Source: a virus
Virus record (IMG/VR): IMGVR_UViG_3300037014_000036
Location: 1 to 43,463 of that record
Reading direction: 5' to 3' (one strand)
Length of the DNA: 43,463 bases
Shown here piece after piece: positions 24,264 through 32,746 of this stretch; position 1 is the stretch's first letter, and the number at the start of each line of letters is the position of its first letter. Made by a program: the position numbers and the translations under genes. Under the pieces are notes generated by a model that was not told the DNA's origin, made no database searches, and saw only the letters and a list, made by a program, of their open reading frames with translations.

Positions 24264-26423
24264 TTACCCTGCCTTCCTGGCTGGCTGTTTGGTTGGTTTC
24301 GCCTTGGCCTTCACTTTTTCCATCGCCATCTTGTGTCCTGCGTTCATCCGATCCAGCCGCATCTTGGCCAGCTTCATCATCATGTCGGCCTGATGCGATT
24401 CTGCCTGCTGTTGCACGTCCTGTTGGTGTTGTGCCCCACTAATCTGCATTTGTTGCGTCTGCCGTGCGGCCTGCAATTCCATGTCTTGTCGCGTGTGTTC
24501 CGCCTGGGCCTCTTGTGCGGGGTCGGGCGGGGGCGGCTGCTCTTCCGGCGGCGGCGGGGCCGGGCCGATGTCCAGCCCGTCCATATCCACTTCCATCGCA
24601 TGGCCCATCTTGCGGTTGAGGTTGTTGATCGGGCCGGGGTCGCCGGTGGCCTGCCATGCCTGCGTGAGTTGAATCGAAAGCGGCTGGTAGATTTCTTTGA
24701 GGTTCGCCGCGTCTTGCTGTCGGTTGGGTTTCTTCGCGCTGCCGGCGGTGATCGAGCAATTCATCTCCCGCAAAACCGTGTCCGGGTCGGCGTTGGCGAA
24801 TGTCTGGTCGAAGATCATCGCCCCCACGTCGCCCACCAGCGGTTGGACGCTTTCGCCGTTGACCCCGGAGAAGTAGGCGCACATCTTCTCATTGCGGGCC
24901 ACGTTATCCTGCCACTGCTCGACCTGCTTCGTCATGTAATCGGGGCGGACGGAAATCTGCTGCTGCTTCGTTTGGGCGTCGGTCGTGGTCCGGCTGGCCG
25001 CGCCGGGGTTCAGGCCGTACATGAGGTCGCTAAGACCCACTCGTTTGTCGAAGAGGTCAAAAAGACATTCAATGATTTTCCAGACATCAAAGTTGACCGC
25101 CGGACCCTGGATGAACTTAATGAGGCTGTCGATGTCCTTGAGGATTTCGGGGATACCGACCACGCATAGGTCTTTGCCATTGTTCAGGGCACCGTCTAAG
25201 TCTTTCTTTGCCGATTGGAGAACGGCAATTATCGTGCGGCTGTTCTGGTAAATGTGGTGCGTCAAGTGCGAGATGATGATGTTCAACGCCACCAACTCGC
25301 CCAATCCCGGCCGCAACGGCGAGATCGGCCAGGAACAATTCGGTTGCCGGTAGAAGTCCAACATGACGCAAGGCCACCGCTGATCTAACCAGTAGGGCAC
25401 CGGCCAGGCGAACGCTTGTTTCACTTCGTCGTCGGTAGCCGACAGGAACTTGTCTTTCGGCATATTCAACGGCCACGGCACGCCACGGGCCACTTCCAGG
25501 TAGGCGAAGTCGCCTATCACGTCGTCGAACGCTTCCTGCATGATCTTGGACGTACCGGACAGCCGCGTGCCGATCCCGCCGATGGACCATAACTTGGTGT
25601 AGTAAACCAAGTCGTTGGTTCGCCCTTGGTCTTTCTGCCGTTTCGCCGTAGAGTTTCCCCGCAACGCACCTTGGGCATTGGCCGATTCCAACCCGTTCTT
25701 GTTCCGCAGGCTGCCGTAGGGCAACCCTCGATCCTTCTCCGCCTTCCAGTGCGGCTCGACGCATTGCTGGGCAATCCAAAATGCCTCGCCGAAGTTGGCG
25801 GACTCACTATCTGGGTCGATCAGCAGCCGATCCACGGTGTCGTAGAACGAGCCGGTAAGCACCCGGTCGCTGCCGGGCATCTTGTACGGCATCGTCCAAA
25901 GCACGCCCCGCCCCTTGATGAGGGCTTCCGTACAGGCATCTTCCGACGCCTGCTGCAAACCGCCGTTGGGTTGCTCGCCGGGGGTATAGTTCAGGTATCG
26001 TTCCAACGCCTGGCACCCGGAGTCCAGTACCGACTTGCGTTGCTGCTCCTGGGCCTGGGTCTGTTGGTACTGCGCCTGGACGTTCGGATCGTCCGGGTCG
26101 CCGAAGATTTCCGGCCCGTAGTCGATACCCTCGGGCGGGCGCACTTCCCGCGTCGGGTTGCGGTTGTAGATGAGGGGACCGAAAAGCGCAACAAGCTCGA
26201 AAGCCTTGTTCAATGTAATGCGGAACTTCGGCGAGAACGAGCCGCCGATGTACTTCGCCATGTACTTCGGGTCGTACATCTGGCCGACGGAACCGCTAAA
26301 GAACATCATGCACTGGTCGGCGATGTCTTGAAACCGATCCTTCTTGTGTTGGATGGCAATGTCGATCTTGCCTTGCCAGCCATCCACAAGAGGTCTCAGC
26401 AGTTCGTAGCGGTTGTCGGCCAT
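24264..26423 (-). CDS. Portal protein
   Basis: This 719-aa protein has the portal layout of podovirus (P22/T7-like) type: an N-terminal helix-rich stem-like region (DRFQDIADQCMMFFSGSVGQ), a central wing with ALIKGRGVLWTMPYK, KDLCVVGIPEILKD and LIKFIQGPAVNFD, and a C-terminal region with a Pro-rich linker (PAPPPPEEQPPPP) followed by a long Gln/Met/Lys helix (QQDVQQQAESHQADMMMKL). The portal is the dodecameric DNA channel at one capsid vertex. It sits downstream of the large terminase with one small gene between. Confidence 0.9.
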   Translation of the reverse strand: MADNRYELLRPLVDGWQGKIDIAIQHKKDRFQDIADQCMMFFSGSVGQMYDPKYMAKYIGGSFSPKFRITLNKAFELVALFGPLIYNRNPTREVRPPEGIDYGPEIFGDPDDPNVQAQYQQTQAQEQQRKSVLDSGCQALERYLNYTPGEQPNGGLQQASEDACTEALIKGRGVLWTMPYKMPGSDRVLTGSFYDTVDRLLIDPDSESANFGEAFWIAQQCVEPHWKAEKDRGLPYGSLRNKNGLESANAQGALRGNSTAKRQKDQGRTNDLVYYTKLWSIGGIGTRLSGTSKIMQEAFDDVIGDFAYLEVARGVPWPLNMPKDKFLSATDDEVKQAFAWPVPYWLDQRWPCVMLDFYRQPNCSWPISPLRPGLGELVALNIIISHLTHHIYQNSRTIIAVLQSAKKDLDGALNNGKDLCVVGIPEILKDIDSLIKFIQGPAVNFDVWKIIECLFDLFDKRVGLSDLMYGLNPGAASRTTTDAQTKQQQISVRPDYMTKQVEQWQDNVARNEKMCAYFSGVNGESVQPLVGDVGAMIFDQTFANADPDTVLREMNCSITAGSAKKPNRQQDAANLKEIYQPLSIQLTQAWQATGDPGPINNLNRKMGHAMEVDMDGLDIGPAPPPPEEQPPPPDPAQEAQAEHTRQDMELQAARQTQQMQISGAQHQQDVQQQAESHQADMMMKLAKMRLDRMNAGHKMAMEKVKAKAKPTKQPARKAG

Positions 26424-26429
26424 AATGGT

Positions 26430-26819
26430 TTACACTTCCAGCGGTGGCCCTGCGTTTTGGAGAACCTTGGGCGGACGCCCTGGGCCTCTGCGGTGCGGTT
26501 CGATGCCAGAGATCGAGGTCACGTTGTTATCGTAGGTTGCCGGCGTTTCTCTCGGGTCTTCGCCCGGCAGATAATCCCACGTTCCACTCTCTTGCATCTG
26601 GGTAGGACGTTGCTTGTGGTATGGGTCGTCTTTGTGCCGCACACCGCTGGCAAGCGTCAGGTGTTTGGTGTTGCGGGGGAAGATCGTCAGGTCCAGTGAT
26701 CCGCCCGCGCTGTACGCCGTGATAATCGCCACGCGCGGTTCCTGGCTTTGACTGCCTTTGTAATACCACAGGCACATGCGACTGTTGGGTACGGGAAACG
26801 CTTCGGTTTGTTCGTTCAT
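26430..26819 (-). CDS. Small protein with AT-hook-like motif
   Basis: The 129-aa product opens with a mixed domain (MCLWYYKGSQSQEPRVAIIT, then AYSAGGSLDLTIFPRN) and ends with RRGPGRPPK, an AT-hook-like DNA-minor-groove motif, in a disordered tail. Lying between terminase and portal, it might touch DNA during packaging, but this is inference. Confidence 0.65.
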   Translation of the reverse strand: MNEQTEAFPVPNSRMCLWYYKGSQSQEPRVAIITAYSAGGSLDLTIFPRNTKHLTLASGVRHKDDPYHKQRPTQMQESGTWDYLPGEDPRETPATYDNNVTSISGIEPHRRGPGRPPKVLQNAGPPLEV

Positions 26820-26849
26820 GGTTCGGTCCTTTCGGTAGGTCGCTTCGGG

Positions 26850-28559
26850 TTAAGCCGCCGTGGGCACCGGGCCAGCGCCCAGATAGCACACGTCGGATGA
26901 TTTGCCTTTGGGTTTCATCAGCTTCTCGTAGGCCCGCAAGGCGGGTTGCGAGTTGTCTTCCAGGGACACTGAGGGCACGTAGGCTTGGTCGATGTCGAAT
27001 AGCGGGGCCAGGTACGCGGCCATGTAGCCGAGCGCGTCGAGACAGTGATTGTCTTTGCGCTTCACATCCTCGGAGATGTCGTCGTGACTGACTTTCTTTT
27101 TGTATAAACTAAACTCCCGGCGGGTATAGGGTACGTTGTCGGTCACGAATCGCAGCAGCGTTGTTCCATCAGCGCGTGGATTGAGCCAATCACGCGCCGT
27201 CATGTTTCTGGCACCGATGTTGTCGCTGCCGGGCAAAAACCCCGTACCAGTCAACTGGCTTTCCAACCCGTACTGCTGAAATGCTTCCCGCCAAAACTCG
27301 ACGGTGCGCTTTCCGCTGCCGCTTTCCGTCTGTCTGCCGGCGTGGGCGTCGATGATAAAGGCGCGGTACGTTCTCCCCCTCGATTTCTCGGCAACTATTT
27401 CCGAGATTACCTTGGGGTCGCATCGCTGGGCGAATACCTCATTGTAGATCAGCAGGAACTTGCCGACTGAGGACGGAGGAACTGCGCCAAAGATTACTGC
27501 GGCATTGGTATGGCCAGGGTCGATTGCCAAGTAGTGCGTCCAGTCTTTGGGCACGACGAAGTTGTTTTCCTTCAACGCCGCTTCCATCGCATCCGGCCCG
27601 AACTTGCGGGGAATCCCATGAAGTTCGATATTGAAGTTGGGAAAGACCAACTGGAGATCGTCGGTGTAAAGCCCTAAGTCTCGCGCTTGCAACACCGCAT
27701 CGCCGGCCGCCGCCCAACCTTCAAGACACACCTGTTTGGAATCGGAGGGAATGTACGGGTTGCCGCTAAAAGCCAATACCCATTCCTCGACGTTGGGGTG
27801 CGGACGCCCACGCTGCTCTGCCGCCCGTGAGGTCATCATCTTCAGCGCGTCGTTGGAAGAGTGCGGCCATGCAGCCCAGATCAAGCGGCCGCGAACCAAG
27901 GGAAGTCGGGCTTGCCACTCGTGAACGTGTTCGGGATACTTTACGTCCTCGTCTATGCCAATCAGATGGACCGGTTCGCCTTGGCCTGCATGATCGGCAC
28001 CGGAAGTGAAGCCGTGTATCTCCGTTTTGTTTTTCAGGCGAACGATGGAAAACACGCGCTCGCCTGCCTTTTCCCACACGATATGTTCGATGTACTCGTG
28101 CGGAATTAAGGGCGGGGCCGGCTTGGTTTCATCTTCTCGGGCGGCGTCGTCAGGTTCCCACGCACGCCATGCCCGCCATAGGCCGGTGACGCGATCCTTG
28201 ATGATGCGAAACGAATAGTCCCCGGAGCAGAACAACTTGCGGTAGATGCGGGCGATGTGCTTTTCGTCGTAACCCACAACCCAAATCAGCATCGGCTTGT
28301 TGCGGGGATAGTTGAACGGCAACTCCTTGCCATCGGGGCCGGTCAAAGGGATACCCGTGGCGGCCGAAGCGATTTCAGCCGCCCACGCCATCGTCTTGCC
28401 CGATTGATTGCCGCCGCGTATCAGCCGTTCGCTGGCGAGCGACAAGTGGAACGGCAACTGCGTTTCCATCGGGCGGTAGAGGCGCAAGGCCAGCATCCGT
28501 CGCCGTGCCTTCTCGGCGGCAAGTATCTCGACCCGGCGGTTTTCAGTTGTCGCTATCAT
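26850..28559 (-). CDS. terL: Terminase large subunit
   Basis: The ATPase domain shows GGNQSGKT (Walker A, about residues 49-56 from this start) and LIGIDED (Walker B, about 199-205). The C-terminal RNase H-like nuclease shows LAIDPGHT, FIIDAHA and DNHCLDALGY, supplying the acidic residues. The protein packages DNA into proheads. I chose the ATG at 28559 (569 aa) because it has the shortest overlap with the small terminase and a GATGAG-like site four bases upstream; ATGs at 28568 and 28589 are possible. The C terminus is short and has no added domain. Confidence 0.93.
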   Translation of the reverse strand: MIATTENRRVEILAAEKARRRMLALRLYRPMETQLPFHLSLASERLIRGGNQSGKTMAWAAEIASAATGIPLTGPDGKELPFNYPRNKPMLIWVVGYDEKHIARIYRKLFCSGDYSFRIIKDRVTGLWRAWRAWEPDDAAREDETKPAPPLIPHEYIEHIVWEKAGERVFSIVRLKNKTEIHGFTSGADHAGQGEPVHLIGIDEDVKYPEHVHEWQARLPLVRGRLIWAAWPHSSNDALKMMTSRAAEQRGRPHPNVEEWVLAFSGNPYIPSDSKQVCLEGWAAAGDAVLQARDLGLYTDDLQLVFPNFNIELHGIPRKFGPDAMEAALKENNFVVPKDWTHYLAIDPGHTNAAVIFGAVPPSSVGKFLLIYNEVFAQRCDPKVISEIVAEKSRGRTYRAFIIDAHAGRQTESGSGKRTVEFWREAFQQYGLESQLTGTGFLPGSDNIGARNMTARDWLNPRADGTTLLRFVTDNVPYTRREFSLYKKKVSHDDISEDVKRKDNHCLDALGYMAAYLAPLFDIDQAYVPSVSLEDNSQPALRAYEKLMKPKGKSSDVCYLGAGPVPTAA

Positions 28560-29148
28560 CGAACTCATCTTCGTCGGTATCGAGATCATCGGGCGTATCG
28601 GCGTCGTCGTCTGGACCTTCTAGTTCCGGCACGTTCTGGTTGACAATGCGTGCCACGGCGTTGTCGATCTCTCGATCTAGGTCTTCGTCGCTAAGGCTTT
28701 CCACGCCGCCACCAGCCCCGTCGATGCTGGTGTTTGCCATCTGAACTAATTTTGCCAAGGCGTGGTATTCGTCCAACACCATCTTGCTTCCCGGCCTGTC
28801 TTGTTCCGCAAGTTGCAGGTTGCGAAACCATCCTTCACAAAAGCCCTTAGTGCCCCCCATTAAATCGAACATCGTGCCGGCTATGTGCGTAATACGCGGC
28901 ATGTCAAGGCGGTCCCCTCGCAACTGGGCTACCATCTGTTGCTGGACCACTCTGGCAAGCGCGGCTTTCACTCGTTTCAGTTGGCTATGTTGGCCGCCCT
29001 CGCATAAACTACATTTAGCCGACCCTTTTTTTCTGAAGGCGGAAATGGGTTTGCGCTTTCCGCAATCGGCGCAAATCCTATCTATGGTCGCTATCGCGGG
29101 TTCGGCGAACGCTTCCGGGTCGTAGGTTTGCAACGCCACGCTGCTCAC
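28543..29148 (-). CDS. Putative terminase small subunit (zinc-ribbon type)
   Basis: The 201-aa protein starts with a CADCGK...CSLCEGG zinc ribbon, then a helical DNA-binding-like middle (LKRVKAALARVVQQQMVAQL), and a very acidic tail (DDDADTPDDLDTDEDEFDDS). It lies immediately upstream of terL and overlaps it, the usual position of terS. Sequence identity to a known small terminase is not clear. Confidence 0.6.
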   Translation of the reverse strand: MSSVALQTYDPEAFAEPAIATIDRICADCGKRKPISAFRKKGSAKCSLCEGGQHSQLKRVKAALARVVQQQMVAQLRGDRLDMPRITHIAGTMFDLMGGTKGFCEGWFRNLQLAEQDRPGSKMVLDEYHALAKLVQMANTSIDGAGGGVESLSDEDLDREIDNAVARIVNQNVPELEGPDDDADTPDDLDTDEDEFDDSDN

Positions 29149-30125
29149 TCGACGCCCTCCAGTTCAAGCTCCATCGTGCGCCATCCACTTTCCTTTTCCC
29201 CAGCCGCGCGAATCAGTTTGGCGTTGGCGTTTTCCGCCGTCAGACGGCTGGGCTTGTCAACGCACTTCACCTTCCAATGGCCCGCCCATGCGTCCCAATT
29301 CACCCGCAGCGGGTTGTAACCCAACTCCAAGGTTCCGTGGGAAGAAATGTCGCGTGTGGCCGTCACGTCTTCTGTAGACGCCTTGGCCTGCTGGTACTGG
29401 TCGGTCCACTCATAGTAGAACCAGGACTGTTCGGATTGCTGCTTGGCGTCCAGACAGCGTTGGGCGAACTCCCGCACCTGATCCAGCGTCATAGGCCGGC
29501 CACCCATGTACTGCCCCTCGATGGGTGCCATGAGCCGCTTCATCAACGTCTCTTGCTTCTTCTTGGGTTCGGTCAACTCGAAGGCCCGCATATCGAACAT
29601 GATAAGGCCCGTGGGCAACGCGGCGCAATGCTGGATGCCCGACATGCGGCTGGCATCGTTGCGGGAAATCATTTGCAACTTCATGCCGGGGTCCGGGCAA
29701 TCGGATTCGTTGCCAGACCACTCGAAGACGTAAACACATTCGTTTGGTGGAGGTCCGCAGTACGGCGCGCCGATAACCACCGGCCCCCGATCGTAGTGGT
29801 TGTAGAGGAAGTCGAATGATGTATCGAAGAATGGCTTGGCGTCCGGGTCGCGTCCGATGCGATAGTCCGGCCATTGGTCGCTGTCCACCATCACCAACAC
29901 GTCGGCCCCGCACTCGCGGGCACCAACGACCGCCCTATTGCGTGTCATAGTAATGGGCGTGTCCGAAATCTTCGTCTTTTTGCACCAGCCAATGCGTTCA
30001 TCCTTGCCCGCCTTGAGCATGGTGCGCGTAACCCAATCGCACACCTCGTCAGACTGAGACGAGATGCCGCCGTTGCCGGCGTAGGGAAACGTAACCAGCA
30101 GCACGTTGAGTTTGCGTGGCGTCAT
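29145..30125 (-). CDS. GT-A-like glycosyltransferase (second)
   Basis: Starting at ATG 30125 (GGAG site), the 326-aa product has MTRNRAVVGARECGADVLVM followed by VDSDQWPD (DxD at about 81-83), then YNHYDRGPVVIGAPYCGPPP and a long C-terminal region with helical EQSWFYYEWTDQYQQAKAST. This is the GT-A fold order also seen in the 22092 gene. It lies between the terminator after the capsid cluster and terS, with an ATGA overlap to terS. The target is unknown. Confidence 0.75.
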   Translation of the reverse strand: MTPRKLNVLLVTFPYAGNGGISSQSDEVCDWVTRTMLKAGKDERIGWCKKTKISDTPITMTRNRAVVGARECGADVLVMVDSDQWPDYRIGRDPDAKPFFDTSFDFLYNHYDRGPVVIGAPYCGPPPNECVYVFEWSGNESDCPDPGMKLQMISRNDASRMSGIQHCAALPTGLIMFDMRAFELTEPKKKQETLMKRLMAPIEGQYMGGRPMTLDQVREFAQRCLDAKQQSEQSWFYYEWTDQYQQAKASTEDVTATRDISSHGTLELGYNPLRVNWDAWAGHWKVKCVDKPSRLTAENANAKLIRAAGEKESGWRTMELELEGVE

Positions 30126-30170
30126 AGGTTCTCCCATCAGGTCGCTAGGTCGTTTCGGGATGTGCAGACA

Positions 30171-30206
30171 AACAAAAACCACGGTCACGGCGTGCCGTAA
30201 CCGTGG
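30171..30206 (-). terminator. Strong intrinsic terminator after the capsid cluster
   Basis: On the minus strand, CCACGGTTACGG and CCGTGACCGTGG (30206-30179) form a 12-pair stem with one G-T pair and a four-base loop, followed at once by TTTTTGTTT (30178-30170). It lies between the second capsid-associated paralogue and the glycosyltransferase. It would reduce transcription into terminase and portal genes. Confidence 0.85.
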
Positions 30207-30258
30207 CCCCGAGCAAGCCGGCTTACGACCTATTGGTCGCGGCGTTGCGCGAATTTCC

Positions 30259-30876
30259 TTACTCGATGCAAAGGTCAACTAGGACCATCGTGTTGTCAAC
30301 AGTCGTCGAAAGGGCTGTGGTCTCGAAGCGACCGACGTAGTTCGTCTCGTACAGTGTCTTACCAGACGTGGCCCCAATGGCTTCCACTTTACCGGCGTCC
30401 TCACTGGTGTAGGCACCGGAATGAGCGGCGGTACACTGAGCGGTGGTGGCCGTAATGGCGTAAGCCAGATCAGCCGCCACGATGTCGGCTGCCACACTAG
30501 CGGCCACATACACATCGCACGGCCCCTTGGTGAAGACAATGCACAAGTCGCCGTCGCGGACGCCCGTGGTGTATAGTCGGGGATCAATGACCCCAGCTAC
30601 TTCTTCGGCGGTTATCCGGGAGCGTGCGGAAAATCGCCGTCCACGGTAGGCGGTTTTGTGGACCACCATCAAGCCGCCGTACAGCGTGACCCCCGACACG
30701 TTTCGCATGATCCGACCCTTCACTAACCTTGCGCTCTCGATGATTGTCGGGTCCGTCGTGTCGGTGTGCTTGAAGATAACGTCCACACCTTCCAATTCCA
30801 CACCACCGTAGTCAGTGGATGCGTCGATGGTTCCATCCGGGCCGTAGTAGGTCTGGCCGCGTTCTAGTGCGTTCAT
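30259..30876 (-). CDS. Capsid-associated protein, paralogue 2
   Basis: This 205-aa protein is a close paralogue of the gene just upstream (30895): both open with NALERG-x-TYYG, share TIDASTDYGG, RIMRNVSG, KTAYRGRRF, KGPCDVYVA, IVAADLAYAIT and end VLVDLCIE. It carries an extra ten-residue loop (AHSGAYTSED). Position right after the major capsid gene suggests a head-decoration or minor capsid protein. It is the last gene before the terminator. Confidence 0.8.
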   Translation of the reverse strand: MNALERGQTYYGPDGTIDASTDYGGVELEGVDVIFKHTDTTDPTIIESARLVKGRIMRNVSGVTLYGGLMVVHKTAYRGRRFSARSRITAEEVAGVIDPRLYTTGVRDGDLCIVFTKGPCDVYVAASVAADIVAADLAYAITATTAQCTAAHSGAYTSEDAGKVEAIGATSGKTLYETNYVGRFETTALSTTVDNTMVLVDLCIE

Positions 30877-30894
30877 AACTGAGTGCTCCTTTTG

Positions 30895-31488
30895 TTATTC
30901 GATGCACAGATCGACCAGAACCAACGTATTGGCCACAGTGGCGGACACGCCCGCTGCCTCAAACCGACCGACAGCATTGACGGCATAAAGAGTGATTGCG
31001 GATGTAGCCGCAACCGCTTCCACTTTGCCGGAGTCCGTGGTGGCTGCCGACGTAGCCCCGGTAATGGCGTAAGCCAAGTCGGCCGCTACGATGGTAGCTG
31101 CCACGCTGTCAGCCACATACACGTCGCACGGTCCCTTGGTGAACACGATACAGAGGTCGCCGTCGCGGCAACCCGTGGTGCCCAGACGTGGATCGACCAC
31201 GCCGGCCGCCTCTAGTGCGGTCACGCAAGTGCGTCCGCAAAAGCGCCGTCCGCGATAGGCGGTCTTGTGCGACACCATGATTCCACCAGGGATGGTGAAA
31301 CCAGACACGTTTCGCATGATGCGGCCCCGAACCAGTCTTCCGCTTTGGATGATGGTCGGGTCGGTCGTGTCGGTATCCTTGAAGGCAACCGGCATCCCTT
31401 CCAGTTCGATGCCGCCGTAGTCGGTCGAGGCGTCGATAGTGCCGGACGTACCATAGTAGGTACAGCCACGCTCTAGTGCGTTTTTCAT
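30895..31488 (-). CDS. Capsid-associated protein, paralogue 1
   Basis: The 197-aa paralogue of 30259 lies directly downstream of the major capsid gene. It has two extra cysteines (GCTYYG, RFCGRTC) compared with paralogue 2. Beta-rich with conserved GPCDVYV. Two copies in tandem could form a heteromeric decoration or a mixed vertex. No known family is recognised. Confidence 0.8.
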   Translation of the reverse strand: MKNALERGCTYYGTSGTIDASTDYGGIELEGMPVAFKDTDTTDPTIIQSGRLVRGRIMRNVSGFTIPGGIMVSHKTAYRGRRFCGRTCVTALEAAGVVDPRLGTTGCRDGDLCIVFTKGPCDVYVADSVAATIVAADLAYAITGATSAATTDSGKVEAVAATSAITLYAVNAVGRFEAAGVSATVANTLVLVDLCIE

Positions 31489-31549
31489 AACACGATACTC
31501 CTTGGTATTTGCGAGTGTTTGTAACTGACTGAGGAAAGGGACCGCCTAC

Positions 31550-32722
31550 TTAGGCGTAGTTGAACACCTTGGCGATTCGACGCGGATCGAAACTGAAGTT
31601 TCCGAGGCTGATGGCGTACCACTTGTACGAGCCGTCCGATTCCTCGAACGGACCCCTGGTTTCCACCAAATCCTTGCTGACGAACATCAATTCGATGTCG
31701 TCCATGTCCAAGACGTATCCCGTCTGCGGAGGGCAACCGTATTCGCAGTAGGTGCCCAATCCCTCGTAATTCAGCACGTCGCCGAAGCCGAGCGTTTCGG
31801 ATTCCTTGTGCGGAGTGAGGATGAGGTTGCTGGCCCGCAGCGAGTTCTTGAAACCGGCCATCATGTCCGTGGACAACATGCACATCAGCGATGAGCCGTT
31901 GCCTTGTCCGCCGGCCGTGTTGCGAATCCACATACCCACGCGGCTGAGGCACCGCTGGGCATTGCCTTCCCACGTCGCTTTGTCCGTGCCCCATTTGGTG
32001 CTGGACCAGTTGGCCAGGATCGGGCTGCGGTAGGCGTACTCAGGGTCGCCGTGGCCTTCCGGCCAGTCGGTGTGGATGACGTGGTTCGGATAGTACCCGG
32101 CCGTATGCGCCACCGCACCCAGATGTCCCGACCACGATCCGGCTTGCGCGGTGTAGGTGGGTAGACCTTGATAGAGGGCGGTAGTGCTGTGCGCAGCCAC
32201 GATGTCTGTGGCGGCGCAGGTGCTGGAGGTAATCGAACCGGCGGCTTCCACCGTCGAGCAGGCGGTTTCCAGACCGTCGAAGTCCAGTTCTTTCCCCGTG
32301 GCGTTGGCGTCGGCGTAGATTTGCAGGCCGATCTTGTTTTTGATACCGCTCATCAACTTCGGGATGATCCGGCGATAGCGGTTGACGATAGTGGTGGGCG
32401 AACCCGCATCGCCGCCCATTTCCATGTACTCGATGATGTGCATGGTGTCGGAAGCGATCAGAGACTTCCAATCCAGCGAAGTCTTCTTGAGGTAGTTTTG
32501 CGGGGCGTAGTCGATCCCCTGTCCATAACCGAAACTGGTTACGGGTGCTTCCTTCCAGTCAACAGACCGATCCTTTTCGTAGCTGCCGTTTACTCCGGTT
32601 CTGACTCTGCCGCGATTTTGCAGCATCGCCAGCCACAATCGCTTGTAGATGGTGGTGTCCAGTACGTTGCCAGTCCATTCAGGAATGGATTGCTGAAGAA
32701 TCCCAACCCAGGGCGCTGCCAT
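31550..32722 (-). CDS. Major capsid protein
   Basis: The 390-aa protein lies directly after the scaffold gene. It starts MAAPWVGILQQSIPEW and includes VNRYRRIIPKLMSGIKNKIG, WSSTKWGTDKATWEGNAQRC and VLDMDDIELMFVSKDLVETR, in the manner of N-arm, spine-helix and C-terminal A-domain regions of HK97-fold capsid proteins. A strong AAGGAG site precedes it. The stop lies within a small palindrome (CGCCTAAGTAGGCG). Identification rests on position, size and layout. Confidence 0.85.
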   Translation of the reverse strand: MAAPWVGILQQSIPEWTGNVLDTTIYKRLWLAMLQNRGRVRTGVNGSYEKDRSVDWKEAPVTSFGYGQGIDYAPQNYLKKTSLDWKSLIASDTMHIIEYMEMGGDAGSPTTIVNRYRRIIPKLMSGIKNKIGLQIYADANATGKELDFDGLETACSTVEAAGSITSSTCAATDIVAAHSTTALYQGLPTYTAQAGSWSGHLGAVAHTAGYYPNHVIHTDWPEGHGDPEYAYRSPILANWSSTKWGTDKATWEGNAQRCLSRVGMWIRNTAGGQGNGSSLMCMLSTDMMAGFKNSLRASNLILTPHKESETLGFGDVLNYEGLGTYCEYGCPPQTGYVLDMDDIELMFVSKDLVETRGPFEESDGSYKWYAISLGNFSFDPRRIAKVFNYA

Positions 32723-32746
32723 GATGCACTCTCCTTGTTCGTGAAA

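Noticed and set aside
25626-26699. 357-codon plus-strand frame opposite the portal
   Set aside because: Shadow of the portal gene, with no motif and no start signal.
31540-31565. Palindrome at the major capsid stop as a terminator
   Set aside because: Stem is only about five pairs with a tiny loop and no T tract follows on the minus strand.
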